Part shown: in pieces, positions 8,406 to 15,848 of the stretch
Position numbering within the stretch: position 1 is the stretch's first letter
Layout of the letters: each line of letters starts with the position of its first letter
Source of the DNA: Lentzea terrae
GTDB taxonomy: Bacteria; Actinomycetota; Actinomycetes; Mycobacteriales; Pseudonocardiaceae
Direction of reading: 5' to 3'
DNA length: 64,000 nt
NCBI RefSeq assembly: GCF_003265345.1
Contig: NZ_QFWW01000030.1
Coordinates: 372,001 to 436,000, forward strand
Made by a program: the position numbers and the translations under genes
Notes under the pieces: generated by a model
Told to the model about the DNA's origin: nothing
What the model saw: the letters and a program-made list of their open reading frames with translations, nothing else
Databases searched by the model: none

Positions 8406-8422
8406 GGATTGTTGAACAATCC
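8406..8422. promoter_or_regulatory. perfect 17-bp palindrome, candidate repressor operator
   Basis: GGATTGTT-G-AACAATCC is a perfect inverted repeat with one central base, 57 bases upstream of the transporter start. Two more GTTGAA half-sites stand upstream at 8351-8356 and 8387-8392. The TTGTTGAACAA core resembles operators of GntR/FadR-type repressors, but no regulator gene is adjacent, so the regulator would act from elsewhere. Confidence 0.6.
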
Positions 8423-8479
8423 TTAGAGTGAGTGCCACATCACAGTCGACCACTCCTCCACCACGCTGCGAGGTGTCCC

Positions 8480-9724
8480 ATGAGCACGACCACGACCGAG
8501 GACACAGGCCGTTTCGCCTGGTTCCGCAGTCTCGGCCAGAAGGGCAGGCGCGCGTTCGTCGGCGCGTTCGGCGGCTACGGGCTGGACTCGTACGACTACT
8601 GGGTCCTGCCGCTGAGCCTGGTCGCGATCACCGGCTACTTCGGCCTCACCAAGGCGGAAGCCGGGTTGCTGGGCACGTCCACCCTGCTGATGAGCGCGAT
8701 CGGCGGCGCGGTGGCGGGCATCATGGCCGACCGCTTCGGCCGTTCCAAAACGCTGATCATCACGGTGGCCGCGTACGCGTTCTTCACCGTGCTGTGCGGG
8801 TTCGCGACCAACTACGAGACCCTGCTGGTCTTCCGCGCCCTGCAGGGACTGGGCTTCGGTGGCGAGTGGGCGGCCGGCGCGATCCTCGTGGCCGAGTACT
8901 GCAAGCCGAAGTACCGCGGGCGCACGGTGGCGTTCATCCAGAGCGCGTGGGCGGTCGGCTGGGGACTCGCGGTCATCGTCAACACCCTGGTCGCGTCGCT
9001 GGCCGACCCTGCGTGGTCGTGGCGGATCATGTTCTGGACCGGTGCGCTGCCCGCGATCCTCATCTTCTACGTGCGCCGCAACGTCGACGACGCACCAGTG
9101 GCCAAGGCGCAGGGCAGTCAGAGGGGCACGTTCCCGAAGATCTTCCAAGGTCCGATTCTCAAGACCACGCTGTTCGCGGCACTGCTCGCCACCGGTGTCC
9201 AGGGCGGGTACTACACGCTCGCGACGTGGCTGCCGACGTTCCTGCAGACCAGCCGCGGTCTCACCATCATCGGCACCGGCGGCTACCTCGCGTTCCTAAT
9301 CACCGGCGCGTGGATCGGGTACGTCTGCGGCGGCTATCTCACGGACTACCTGGGGCGCAAGAAGACCTTCGTGCTGTTCGCGACCTCCAGCGCGCTCCTG
9401 ATCGTCGCGTACACGCAGATTCCCAACGGTGCCAACACATTGGTGATGTTCCTCGGCTTCCCGCTCGGGTTCTGCATGTCCGCCATCTTCAGCGGGTTCG
9501 GCAGCTACCTCAGCGAGCTCTACCCGACGCACCTGCGCGGCACCGGACAGGGCTTCACGTACAACCTCGGGCGCGCGTTCGGCGCCGTGTTCCCCGGCCT
9601 CGTCGGATTCATGGCCGACCGTCTCGGCATGGGTGGTGCGATGCTGTTCGGGGCGGCGGCCTACGGGATCGCGGTCGTCGCGCTGATCTGGCTGCCGGAG
9701 ACCGTGAACAAGGAGCTGGAATGA
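8480..9724 (+). CDS. major facilitator superfamily transporter
   Basis: A 414-residue MFS protein with 12 predicted membrane segments. Between segments 2 and 3 the signature loop GIMADRFGRSKTLI is clear, and the matching half-repeat GGYLTDYLGRKKTFV appears after segment 8; DSYDYWVLPLSL in segment 1 is typical of the organic-acid/sialate proton symporter group. The start ATG 8480 has a GCGAGGTG ribosome site. Its stop overlaps the next gene by four bases (ATGA), so it is coupled to the hydro-lyase and probably imports its substrate or a precursor. The operon lies behind the 17-bp palindrome. Confidence 0.92.
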   Translation: MSTTTTEDTGRFAWFRSLGQKGRRAFVGAFGGYGLDSYDYWVLPLSLVAITGYFGLTKAEAGLLGTSTLLMSAIGGAVAGIMADRFGRSKTLIITVAAYAFFTVLCGFATNYETLLVFRALQGLGFGGEWAAGAILVAEYCKPKYRGRTVAFIQSAWAVGWGLAVIVNTLVASLADPAWSWRIMFWTGALPAILIFYVRRNVDDAPVAKAQGSQRGTFPKIFQGPILKTTLFAALLATGVQGGYYTLATWLPTFLQTSRGLTIIGTGGYLAFLITGAWIGYVCGGYLTDYLGRKKTFVLFATSSALLIVAYTQIPNGANTLVMFLGFPLGFCMSAIFSGFGSYLSELYPTHLRGTGQGFTYNLGRAFGAVFPGLVGFMADRLGMGGAMLFGAAAYGIAVVALIWLPETVNKELE

Positions 9725-10443
9725 CGACCGCGGGCAAGGCACCTGGCCAGGCGCAGGCCAACCTGATCGCCATCCCGAAGGACTGGGCGTACGACTTCCT
9801 CCTCTTCACCCACCGCAACCCCAAACCGTGCCCGGTGCTCGACGTGCTGGATGCCGGCGAGACGGTCAGCGCGCTCAAGCAGGACGCGGACGTGCGCACC
9901 CACGCGCCGCGCTACCGGATCTGGGAGCACGGCGAGCTCGTGGCCGAACCCGAGAACGCCACGGACTTCTGGCGCGACGACCTGGTGACGTTCCTGATCG
10001 GCTGCAGCTTCACGTTCGAGACCGCACTGGAAAGCGCGGGAGTGCCGCTGCGGCACGTGGATCAGCGCAAGAACGTCTCCATGTTCGTCACGGACATCCA
10101 GTGCCGGCCCGCGGGACGGCTGCACGGGCCGATGGTCGTGTCGATGCGCTGGATTCCGGAGTCCCTTGTGGACATCGCCCACAAGGTGACGGCGCTGATG
10201 CCGTCGGTGCACGGGGCTCCGGTCGGTGCGGGCGACCCGCGGATGCTCGGGATCAAGGACATCGAGCAGCCGGACTTCGGCGACGCGATCGAGCCGGAAC
10301 CCGGTGACGTGCCGGTGTTCTGGGCCTGCGGGGTGACTCCGCAGGCGGTGCTGATGAAGTCCAAACCGCCGTTCGCGATCACGCACGCGCCTGGTCAGAT
10401 GTTCGTGACCGACATGCCGGACTTCGCCTACCGAGTGGGGTAG
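9721..10443 (+). CDS. putative hydro-lyase of the YcsI / D-glutamate cyclase family (DUF1445)
   Basis: The 240-residue protein matches the YcsI-type family (PF07286): RKNVSMFVTDIQCRPAGRL, GPMVVSMRWIP, VHGAPVGAGDPRMLGIKD and PDFGDAIEPEPGDVPVFWACG are diagnostic blocks. Members are annotated as putative hydro-lyases, the mitochondrial relative interconverts D-glutamate and 5-oxoproline, and bacterial copies often sit beside 5-oxoprolinase or transporter genes. Here the only partner is the MFS transporter, to which it is translationally coupled. An uptake-and-degradation step for a lactam or hydroxy acid is plausible; the substrate is not defined by the sequence. Confidence 0.88.
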   Translation: MTTAGKAPGQAQANLIAIPKDWAYDFLLFTHRNPKPCPVLDVLDAGETVSALKQDADVRTHAPRYRIWEHGELVAEPENATDFWRDDLVTFLIGCSFTFETALESAGVPLRHVDQRKNVSMFVTDIQCRPAGRLHGPMVVSMRWIPESLVDIAHKVTALMPSVHGAPVGAGDPRMLGIKDIEQPDFGDAIEPEPGDVPVFWACGVTPQAVLMKSKPPFAITHAPGQMFVTDMPDFAYRVG

Positions 10444-10462
10444 GAACCCGGAGGGCGGTGCC

Positions 10463-11053
10463 TCAACCGAGGCGCCGCCCCAAGTCGTCCAGGCCGTTCC
10501 AGGCCGCGCAGCAGCCGTACGCCAAGGCAGCGGCGAGCGGCCACGCCAGAATTCCCCACCACGTCTCCAGCGTCGGCGCCACGAGCAGGGTGTCGTTCGG
10601 CTTGATCGTCGACGGCATCGGGTACGCGCCCGCGGCCAGGTTGCCGCCCAGGTACTGCGCGAACCACGCCGCCGCGAACGAGCCCGCCGTCATGCCCAGC
10701 ATCACGACCGGCCCGCGCCGCTGCCGCAGCAGCCACACCGCGATGCCGGTGATCGCACCCGCGCCGAGCCCGATCAACACGAACACCATCAGCGCGTCGA
10801 GCCGGTGATAGCTCTCCACCCCGATCGGGTAGAACTTGTTGTCCTGCGCCGAGACGATCTTGAGCTGCGCCGGGGCGAGCCACGACCACAGGTAACCGGC
10901 GGGCAGCCCGAACGCGAACGTCGTCAGCAGCACCACCAGGCCCGGCAGCAGATCCCGCTTGACCACGACCTTCGGCCGCGGCCGGATGTAGTGGTAGACG
11001 TACGGCGGCTCCGGCAGGGGTTCGATGCGAACCGGGGCTGCTTTCTCGTCCAT
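10463..11053 (-). CDS. DUF2567-like membrane protein of the biotin locus
   Basis: A 196-residue protein with a proline-rich cytosolic N-terminus (about residues 1-35) and four predicted membrane segments (near 37-58, 87-110, 117-137 and 164-184). In mycobacteria a transmembrane protein of this kind follows bioB and the small bioB-partner gene, and the same order is seen here (bioB, bsaP, this gene, with a 13-base gap). Cotranscription suggests a link to biotin metabolism, perhaps transport, but this is positional inference only. Confidence 0.75.
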   Translation of the reverse strand: MDEKAAPVRIEPLPEPPYVYHYIRPRPKVVVKRDLLPGLVVLLTTFAFGLPAGYLWSWLAPAQLKIVSAQDNKFYPIGVESYHRLDALMVFVLIGLGAGAITGIAVWLLRQRRGPVVMLGMTAGSFAAAWFAQYLGGNLAAGAYPMPSTIKPNDTLLVAPTLETWWGILAWPLAAALAYGCCAAWNGLDDLGRRLG

Positions 11054-11066
11054 TCGCGAGAGGTTA

Positions 11067-11267
11067 CTACCGCGCGCTGGTGATCTCGCCGTGGCGGCTG
11101 CAGCGCGCCGCCCAGCCGTCCGGTGTCACCTGGACGACCATGCGGCGCGCGCACTCCGAGCAGTACCTGGGCGGGTCGATCATGGACAGGCGCTGACGGC
11201 AGAACGCGTGGTCGCCGTCAGCGGTGTCCTTCCCGCAGAAAGAGCAGTACGTCATCACAGGAGTCAC
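11067..11267 (-). CDS. bsaP: biotin synthase auxiliary protein BsaP
   Basis: A 66-residue cysteine-rich protein immediately after bioB. It has CSFCGK near the N-terminus, a further Cys in AFCRQRLS, CSECARRM in the middle and a late Cys in RCSRHGE, all suited to binding a metal or Fe-S cluster. This matches the small BioB-cotranscribed protein of actinobacteria (Rv1590 type), described as an Fe-S partner needed by actinobacterial BioB. The GTG start overlaps the bioB stop by four bases (GTGA); ATG 11255 is an alternative start. Confidence 0.85.
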   Translation of the reverse strand: MTPVMTYCSFCGKDTADGDHAFCRQRLSMIDPPRYCSECARRMVVQVTPDGWAARCSRHGEITSAR

Positions 11268-12280
11268 AGGGTCTGGCTCAGCGCCTTGATCGGCATCGAC
11301 AGCTCTTCCAGCATGTCGAGGTCCTGCTGGGCCGGGCGGCCGAGGTTCGTCAGGTAGTTGCCGACGATGATCGCGTTGATGCCGCCGAGCATGCCCTGCT
11401 TCGCGCCCAGGTCGCCGAACGTCAGCTCACGACCGCCGGCGAAGCGCAGGATCGTGCGCGGCAGGGCCAGCCGGAACGCGCCGACCGTCCGCAGCGCCTC
11501 GGCGCCCTCGACAACCGGGTAGTTCTCGTACGGCGTGCCGGGGTTCGGGATGAGGAAGTTGAGCGGCACCTCGTCCGGCTCCAGCTCGGCCAGCTGCACG
11601 GCGAACTCCGCGCGCTGCGCCAGCGACTCGCCCATGCCGATGATGCCGCCGCAGCAGACCTCCATGCCGGCGTCGCGGATCATCTTCAACGTGTCCCAGC
11701 GCTCCTCCCAGGAGTGCGTGGTGACGACGTTCGGGAAGTGCGAGCGGGCGGTCTCGAGGTTGTGGTTGTAGCGGTGCACGCCCATCGCGACGAGCTCGTC
11801 GACCTGCTCCTGCGTGAGCATGCCGAGCGAGCAGGCGATCTGGATGTCGTTGCCGTCCGCGCGAATGGCCTTGATGCCGTCCCGCACCTGCGAGAGCAGC
11901 CGCTTGTCCGGTCCGCGCACGGCGGCGACGATGCAGAACTCGGTCGCGCCGGTCTCCCGCGTCTGCCTGGCCGCGCGGACCAGGCCGGGGATGTCCAGCC
12001 ACGCACTGCGCACCGGCGACGGGAACTGGCCGGACTGCGAGCAGAAGTGGCAGTCCTCCGGGCAGCCACCGGTCTTCAGCGAGACGATGCCCTCGACCTC
12101 GACCTCGGGGCCGCACCAGCGCTCACGCACCTCGTGCGCCAGCGCCAGGAGCTCGGGGATCCGGTCTTCAGGTAGCTCGAGCACCTTCAGCACCTGAGCT
12201 TCGGACAGGCCGACACCTCGTTCGAGCACCTGCTCACGAGCCTCGTCGAGCACGTCGATCTGTTCCGGAGCTGCGGTCAC
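11264..12280 (-). CDS. bioB: biotin synthase
   Basis: Radical-SAM enzyme that inserts sulfur into dethiobiotin. The 338-residue protein has the CxxxCxxC cluster motif at Cys73, Cys77 and Cys80 (GGCPEDCHFCSQSGQF) and the usual EFCIVAAVRGP, HRYNHNLETARSHF and CCGGIIGMGE blocks that contribute to SAM and second-cluster binding. The GTG at 12280 is preferred over an upstream ATG because a strong GGAGGAGGAG ribosome binding site precedes it. Followed by its auxiliary partner bsaP with coupled translation; bioD lies just upstream in the same direction. Confidence 0.97.
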   Translation of the reverse strand: MTAAPEQIDVLDEAREQVLERGVGLSEAQVLKVLELPEDRIPELLALAHEVRERWCGPEVEVEGIVSLKTGGCPEDCHFCSQSGQFPSPVRSAWLDIPGLVRAARQTRETGATEFCIVAAVRGPDKRLLSQVRDGIKAIRADGNDIQIACSLGMLTQEQVDELVAMGVHRYNHNLETARSHFPNVVTTHSWEERWDTLKMIRDAGMEVCCGGIIGMGESLAQRAEFAVQLAELEPDEVPLNFLIPNPGTPYENYPVVEGAEALRTVGAFRLALPRTILRFAGGRELTFGDLGAKQGMLGGINAIIVGNYLTNLGRPAQQDLDMLEELSMPIKALSQTL

Positions 12281-12350
12281 GGTCTCTCCTCCTCCTGTGG
12301 CCTGGCGAGCACTATGCCTCACTGAATCCTTCATCGTGGAGCGACGTAGG

Positions 12351-13076
12351 TCACTGGACCGCGAACTGAGCCGCGAACGTCTCCGGGTCGAACTCGCCGC
12401 CGAACCACGGTGAAAACGATCTCTTGGCCACCGCCAGGAAATCCACAGAACCGAGCTTCGTCACACCCTGGGGCAGCGCGCCGAGCAGCGGACCGCTCGC
12501 CGCCTGCGGCAGATCGGCCAGGTTGGTCAGGGAGGCGAGGTCGGGGTGCAACGGCCAGCTGCCGACCACCACGCCCAACGACTCGATGCCGCGCCGTTGC
12601 AGCGCCTCGGCCGTCAGCGTGGTGGCGTTCAACGTGCCCAGGCCGGCCTGCGCCACGATCAGCACGGGCGCGTTCACCGCCCACGCGATGTCGGCCAGGG
12701 TCGACCCGCTCTCGTCGAACCGCACCAGCAGCCCGCCCGCGCCCTCGACCAGCACCAGGTCGTGGTCGGCGTCGAGCTCGACGACCGCCGACGCCACGTC
12801 GGCGGGGTGCACGGTGGCCATCCCCGCCCGTCTCGCCGCGGTGTCAGGCGCCAGCGGGTCGGGGTATCTGGCCAGCTCACGGGTGGTCACGTCACCCGCC
12901 AGCCGGGCCACCTCGGCCACGTCACCCGGCTCCCCCGGCAGCAGGCCCGTCTGCGCGGGCTTCAGCACCGCGACCCGTCTGCCTTCTGCCCTGGCCAGCG
13001 CCGCGATGCCCGCGGTGACGGCGGTCTTGCCGACCTCGGTCCCGGTTCCGGTGATCACCAGCACGCTCACAGGCAC
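12351..13076 (-). CDS. bioD: dethiobiotin synthetase
   Basis: ATP-dependent carboxylase that closes the ureido ring of dethiobiotin. The 241-residue protein starts with the P-loop GTGTEVGKT (residues 10-18), then the KPAQTG substrate loop and VEGAGGLLVRF, the conserved EGAGG block. An AAGG ribosome site favours either GTG 13076 or GTG 13070. It lies upstream of bioB with 70 bases between; that gap holds no obvious terminator, so bioD-bioB-bsaP may be one transcript. Confidence 0.96.
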   Translation of the reverse strand: MPVSVLVITGTGTEVGKTAVTAGIAALARAEGRRVAVLKPAQTGLLPGEPGDVAEVARLAGDVTTRELARYPDPLAPDTAARRAGMATVHPADVASAVVELDADHDLVLVEGAGGLLVRFDESGSTLADIAWAVNAPVLIVAQAGLGTLNATTLTAEALQRRGIESLGVVVGSWPLHPDLASLTNLADLPQAASGPLLGALPQGVTKLGSVDFLAVAKRSFSPWFGGEFDPETFAAQFAVQ

Positions 13077-13094
13077 TCACCTTAGGACGTGACC

Positions 13095-13100
13095 TACCGT
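13095..13100 (+). promoter_or_regulatory. -10 box of a leaderless promoter for the glutaredoxin-like gene
   Basis: TACCGT stands 6 bases before the ATG at 13107 in the short divergent gap next to bioD. Confidence 0.45.
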
Positions 13101-13106
13101 GACAGC

Positions 13107-13349
13107 ATGAGTGAGCAACCGATCGTGATGTACGGCGCCGAATGGTGTGGCGACTGCCGCCGGGCAAAGTCGTGGCTGACCCGCAACAACGTGCCGTTCA
13201 CCTACGTCGACGTCGAGAACGACGACGCTGCTCGCGACAAGGCGATCGAGATCTCGGGCCGCAAGCAGATCCCCGTCGTGGTGCTCCCGAACGGTGAGTT
13301 CCTGGTCGAGCCGACCGACACTCAGCTCGCCGCCGCGATCACGCCCTGA
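13107..13349 (+). CDS. mycoredoxin/glutaredoxin-like protein
   Basis: An 80-residue thioredoxin-fold protein with the redox motif WCGDC near residue 13 and the cis-proline segment IPVVVLPNGEFLVEP. This CxxC pattern and size match actinobacterial mycoredoxins, which reduce mycothiol mixed disulfides in the cytoplasm. The ATG at 13107 is favoured by a -10 box 6 bases upstream; an in-frame GTG lies at 13089. The 3' end overlaps the convergent bioA by 28 bases. Confidence 0.88.
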   Translation: MSEQPIVMYGAEWCGDCRRAKSWLTRNNVPFTYVDVENDDAARDKAIEISGRKQIPVVVLPNGEFLVEPTDTQLAAAITP

Positions 13350-14578
13350 CAGATCGCCGCGACGTCGTCGTCCGTGCTGATGAACGGCGGCATCGTGTAG
13401 ATCAGGTCGCGGAACGGCCGCAGCCACACGCCGGCGTCCACGGCCGCCTTGGTGACTCGTGCCATGTCCACGGGCTGATCGAGCTGCACAACGCCGATAG
13501 CGCCCAGCACGCGCACGTCTTTCACACCGGGCAACGCGCGTGCGGGCGCGAGGCCGTTCTTGAGCCCGGCCTCGATGCGCCCGACCTCGCGCTTCCAGTC
13601 CTGGGACAGCAGCAGGTCGATCGACGCCAGTGACACCGCCGACGCGAGCGGGTTGCCCATGAACGTCGGCCCGTGCGCGAGGACCGGCACCTCGCCCTTG
13701 CTGATCCCGTTCGCCACCCGTGACGTGCACAAGGTCGCGGCCATCGTCAGATAACCACCGGTCAGCGACTTGCCGAGGCACATCACGTCCGGGCTGACGT
13801 TCGCGTGGTCGGCGGCGAACAGCTCGCCCGTGCGCCCGAAGCCCGTGGCGATCTCGTCGAACACCAACAGCACGTCGTGTGTGTAGGCAAGCTCACGCAG
13901 CACGTGCAGGTAGCGCGGGTCGTGGAACCGCATACCGCCGGCACCCTGCACGACGGGCTCGACGATGATCGCGGCGAGCTCGTCGGCGTGCTGCTCGACC
14001 AGGTCAGCGAGGTGCTGGACGTAGGCGGTGTCCATCTCGGCCGGCGGCGCGTCCGCGAACACCTGCTGGGGCAGAATTCCATGCCAGAGCGAATGCATGC
14101 CGCCGTCGGGGTCGCACACGGACATCGGGTTGAACGTGTCCCCGTGGTACCCGCCGCGCCACGTCAGCAGCCGCCGCTTCTCGGGCCGGCCCTGCGAACG
14201 CCAGTACTGCAGGCACATCTTGATCGCGACCTCGACCGACACCGAGCCCGAGTCGCACAGGAAGACGTGCTGCAACGGCTCAGGCGTGATCTCGACGAGC
14301 TTCGTCGCCAGGCGGATCGCGGGCTCGTGCGTGAGCCCGCCGAACATCACGTGGCTCATCCGGCCGAGCTGGTCCCGCACGGCCTCGTCGAGCACCGGGT
14401 GCCGGTAGCCGTGAATGGCCGCCCACCACGACGACATGCCGTCGACGAGCTCACGGCCGTCCGCGAGCGTGAGCCGGACACCCGAAGCCCCGGTGACGAG
14501 CAACGGCTCCTGGGTGCCCGGCATCGGGCCGTACGGGTGCCAGACGTGCGCCTGGTCGAGCTTCAGCAGGTCGTCCAC
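13322..14578 (-). CDS. bioA: adenosylmethionine-8-amino-7-oxononanoate aminotransferase
   Basis: PLP enzyme that makes 7,8-diaminopelargonate using SAM as amino donor. The 418-residue protein shows HVWHPYGPM and DGMSSWWAAIHGYRHP at the N-terminus (BioA substrate-specific), the VFDEIATGFGRTG aspartate that pairs with the PLP nitrogen and CLGKSLTGGYL with the PLP lysine. The GTG start is 11 bases after the P450 stop, so the two are almost certainly cotranscribed. Confidence 0.97.
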   Translation of the reverse strand: MDDLLKLDQAHVWHPYGPMPGTQEPLLVTGASGVRLTLADGRELVDGMSSWWAAIHGYRHPVLDEAVRDQLGRMSHVMFGGLTHEPAIRLATKLVEITPEPLQHVFLCDSGSVSVEVAIKMCLQYWRSQGRPEKRRLLTWRGGYHGDTFNPMSVCDPDGGMHSLWHGILPQQVFADAPPAEMDTAYVQHLADLVEQHADELAAIIVEPVVQGAGGMRFHDPRYLHVLRELAYTHDVLLVFDEIATGFGRTGELFAADHANVSPDVMCLGKSLTGGYLTMAATLCTSRVANGISKGEVPVLAHGPTFMGNPLASAVSLASIDLLLSQDWKREVGRIEAGLKNGLAPARALPGVKDVRVLGAIGVVQLDQPVDMARVTKAAVDAGVWLRPFRDLIYTMPPFISTDDDVAAICQGVIAAAS

Positions 14579-14588
14579 CCGCCGAAGG

Positions 14589-15794
14589 TTAAGCGAGCTT
14601 CACCGGCAGCGTGTGCAGACCGCGGATCAACGTGCTGTCCCGCCACACCATCGTCTCCGGCTCGGCGGCCAGCTGCAGGTTCGGGAACCGCGCCAGCAGC
14701 TGCGTCAACGCCACGTCGAACTCCAGCCGGGCCAGCGGCGCGCCCAGGCAGAAGTGGATGCCGTGACCGAACGCGACGTGCCCCTGCGCGGACCGCGTGA
14801 CGTCGAGCTGGTCGGCGTTCTCGTACTTCTCCGGGTCCCGGTTCGCCGCGATCAGCGACACCATCACGAGCTCGTCGGCGGGGATCGTGACGCCACCCAG
14901 CTCGACCGGCTCGGCGGTGTAGCGGAACGTGGCGATGTTCACCGGTCCCTCCAGCCGCAGGAACTCCTCCGTGCTGGCCGGGATCAGCTCCGGGCGGTCC
15001 TTGAGGATCTGCAACTGGTCCGGGTTGCGCAGCAGCGCCAGCACGGCGTTGCCGATGAGGTTCACCGTCGTCTCGTGGCCGGCCACGAGCAGAAGGAACG
15101 CCATCGACACCAGTTCGGCGTGGTTGAGCCGGTCGCCCGACTCGTCCGCGTGCACGAGCGCGGAGAAGAACGTGTCGTCCGGTTCCTCGTTCGCGACGCG
15201 GTCGACGTGCCCGATCAGGAACTGCGCCATCTTCCCGGACGCCTCGGCGATCTGCTCCTGCGTGCCGTAGGACAGCAACGTGTTCGACCACTCGCGGAAC
15301 TCGTCGCGGTTGTCGATCGGGATGCCGAGCAGCTCGCAGATCACCGTGATCGGCAGCGGGAACGCGAAGGCCTCCAGCAGGTCGACCTCGTCGCCGTCGG
15401 TCAGCTTCGCGATGAGCTCGGCCGCGATCTCCTGCACGCGCGGGCGCATCAGCTCGATCCGCCGGGCCGTGAACGCCTTGGTCACGAACTTGCGCAGCCG
15501 GGTGTGGTGCGGCGGATCCATGTTCAGCATGTTCGCCGAGAAGGTGCTGGCCGGCGGGCGGCGCTCCGCGTCCGGAGGCGAGTGCAGCTCGAAGACGTGT
15601 CCCCCGGCCGTCACGTCCTTGCTGATCCGCGGATCGGTGAGGGCGATCTTGGCTTCTTCGTAACGAGTCACGAGCCAGACCTTGAGCCCACGCGGCAGGT
15701 GGACTTCTTGCACGGGCCCCTCGGCACGCAACATGGCGTGCACTTCGTGCGGGTTCTGGACGTAGTCGGCGGGCAACTGGGTGAGTGTCGTCAC
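14589..15794 (-). CDS. cytochrome P450 (CYP107-like) upstream of bioA
   Basis: A complete 401-residue soluble P450: oxygen-binding helix AGHETT (238-243), ExxR pair Glu277/Arg280 and heme loop FGHGIHFCLG with Cys349 as thiolate ligand. Overall it resembles the CYP107 group, which holds both macrolide hydroxylases and the Bacillus BioI enzyme that cleaves acyl-ACP to give pimeloyl-ACP. Its stop lies 11 bases from the bioA start, so a role in supplying the pimelate moiety is worth considering, though many CYP107s have nothing to do with biotin. Redox partners are not encoded nearby. Start is a GTG at 15794. Confidence 0.93.
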   Translation of the reverse strand: MTTLTQLPADYVQNPHEVHAMLRAEGPVQEVHLPRGLKVWLVTRYEEAKIALTDPRISKDVTAGGHVFELHSPPDAERRPPASTFSANMLNMDPPHHTRLRKFVTKAFTARRIELMRPRVQEIAAELIAKLTDGDEVDLLEAFAFPLPITVICELLGIPIDNRDEFREWSNTLLSYGTQEQIAEASGKMAQFLIGHVDRVANEEPDDTFFSALVHADESGDRLNHAELVSMAFLLLVAGHETTVNLIGNAVLALLRNPDQLQILKDRPELIPASTEEFLRLEGPVNIATFRYTAEPVELGGVTIPADELVMVSLIAANRDPEKYENADQLDVTRSAQGHVAFGHGIHFCLGAPLARLEFDVALTQLLARFPNLQLAAEPETMVWRDSTLIRGLHTLPVKLA

Positions 15795-15848
15795 CTCACC
15801 CAGTTAACCCCGTTAACTCATCGCTCGCCACTAATTCTCGAGCGATCC

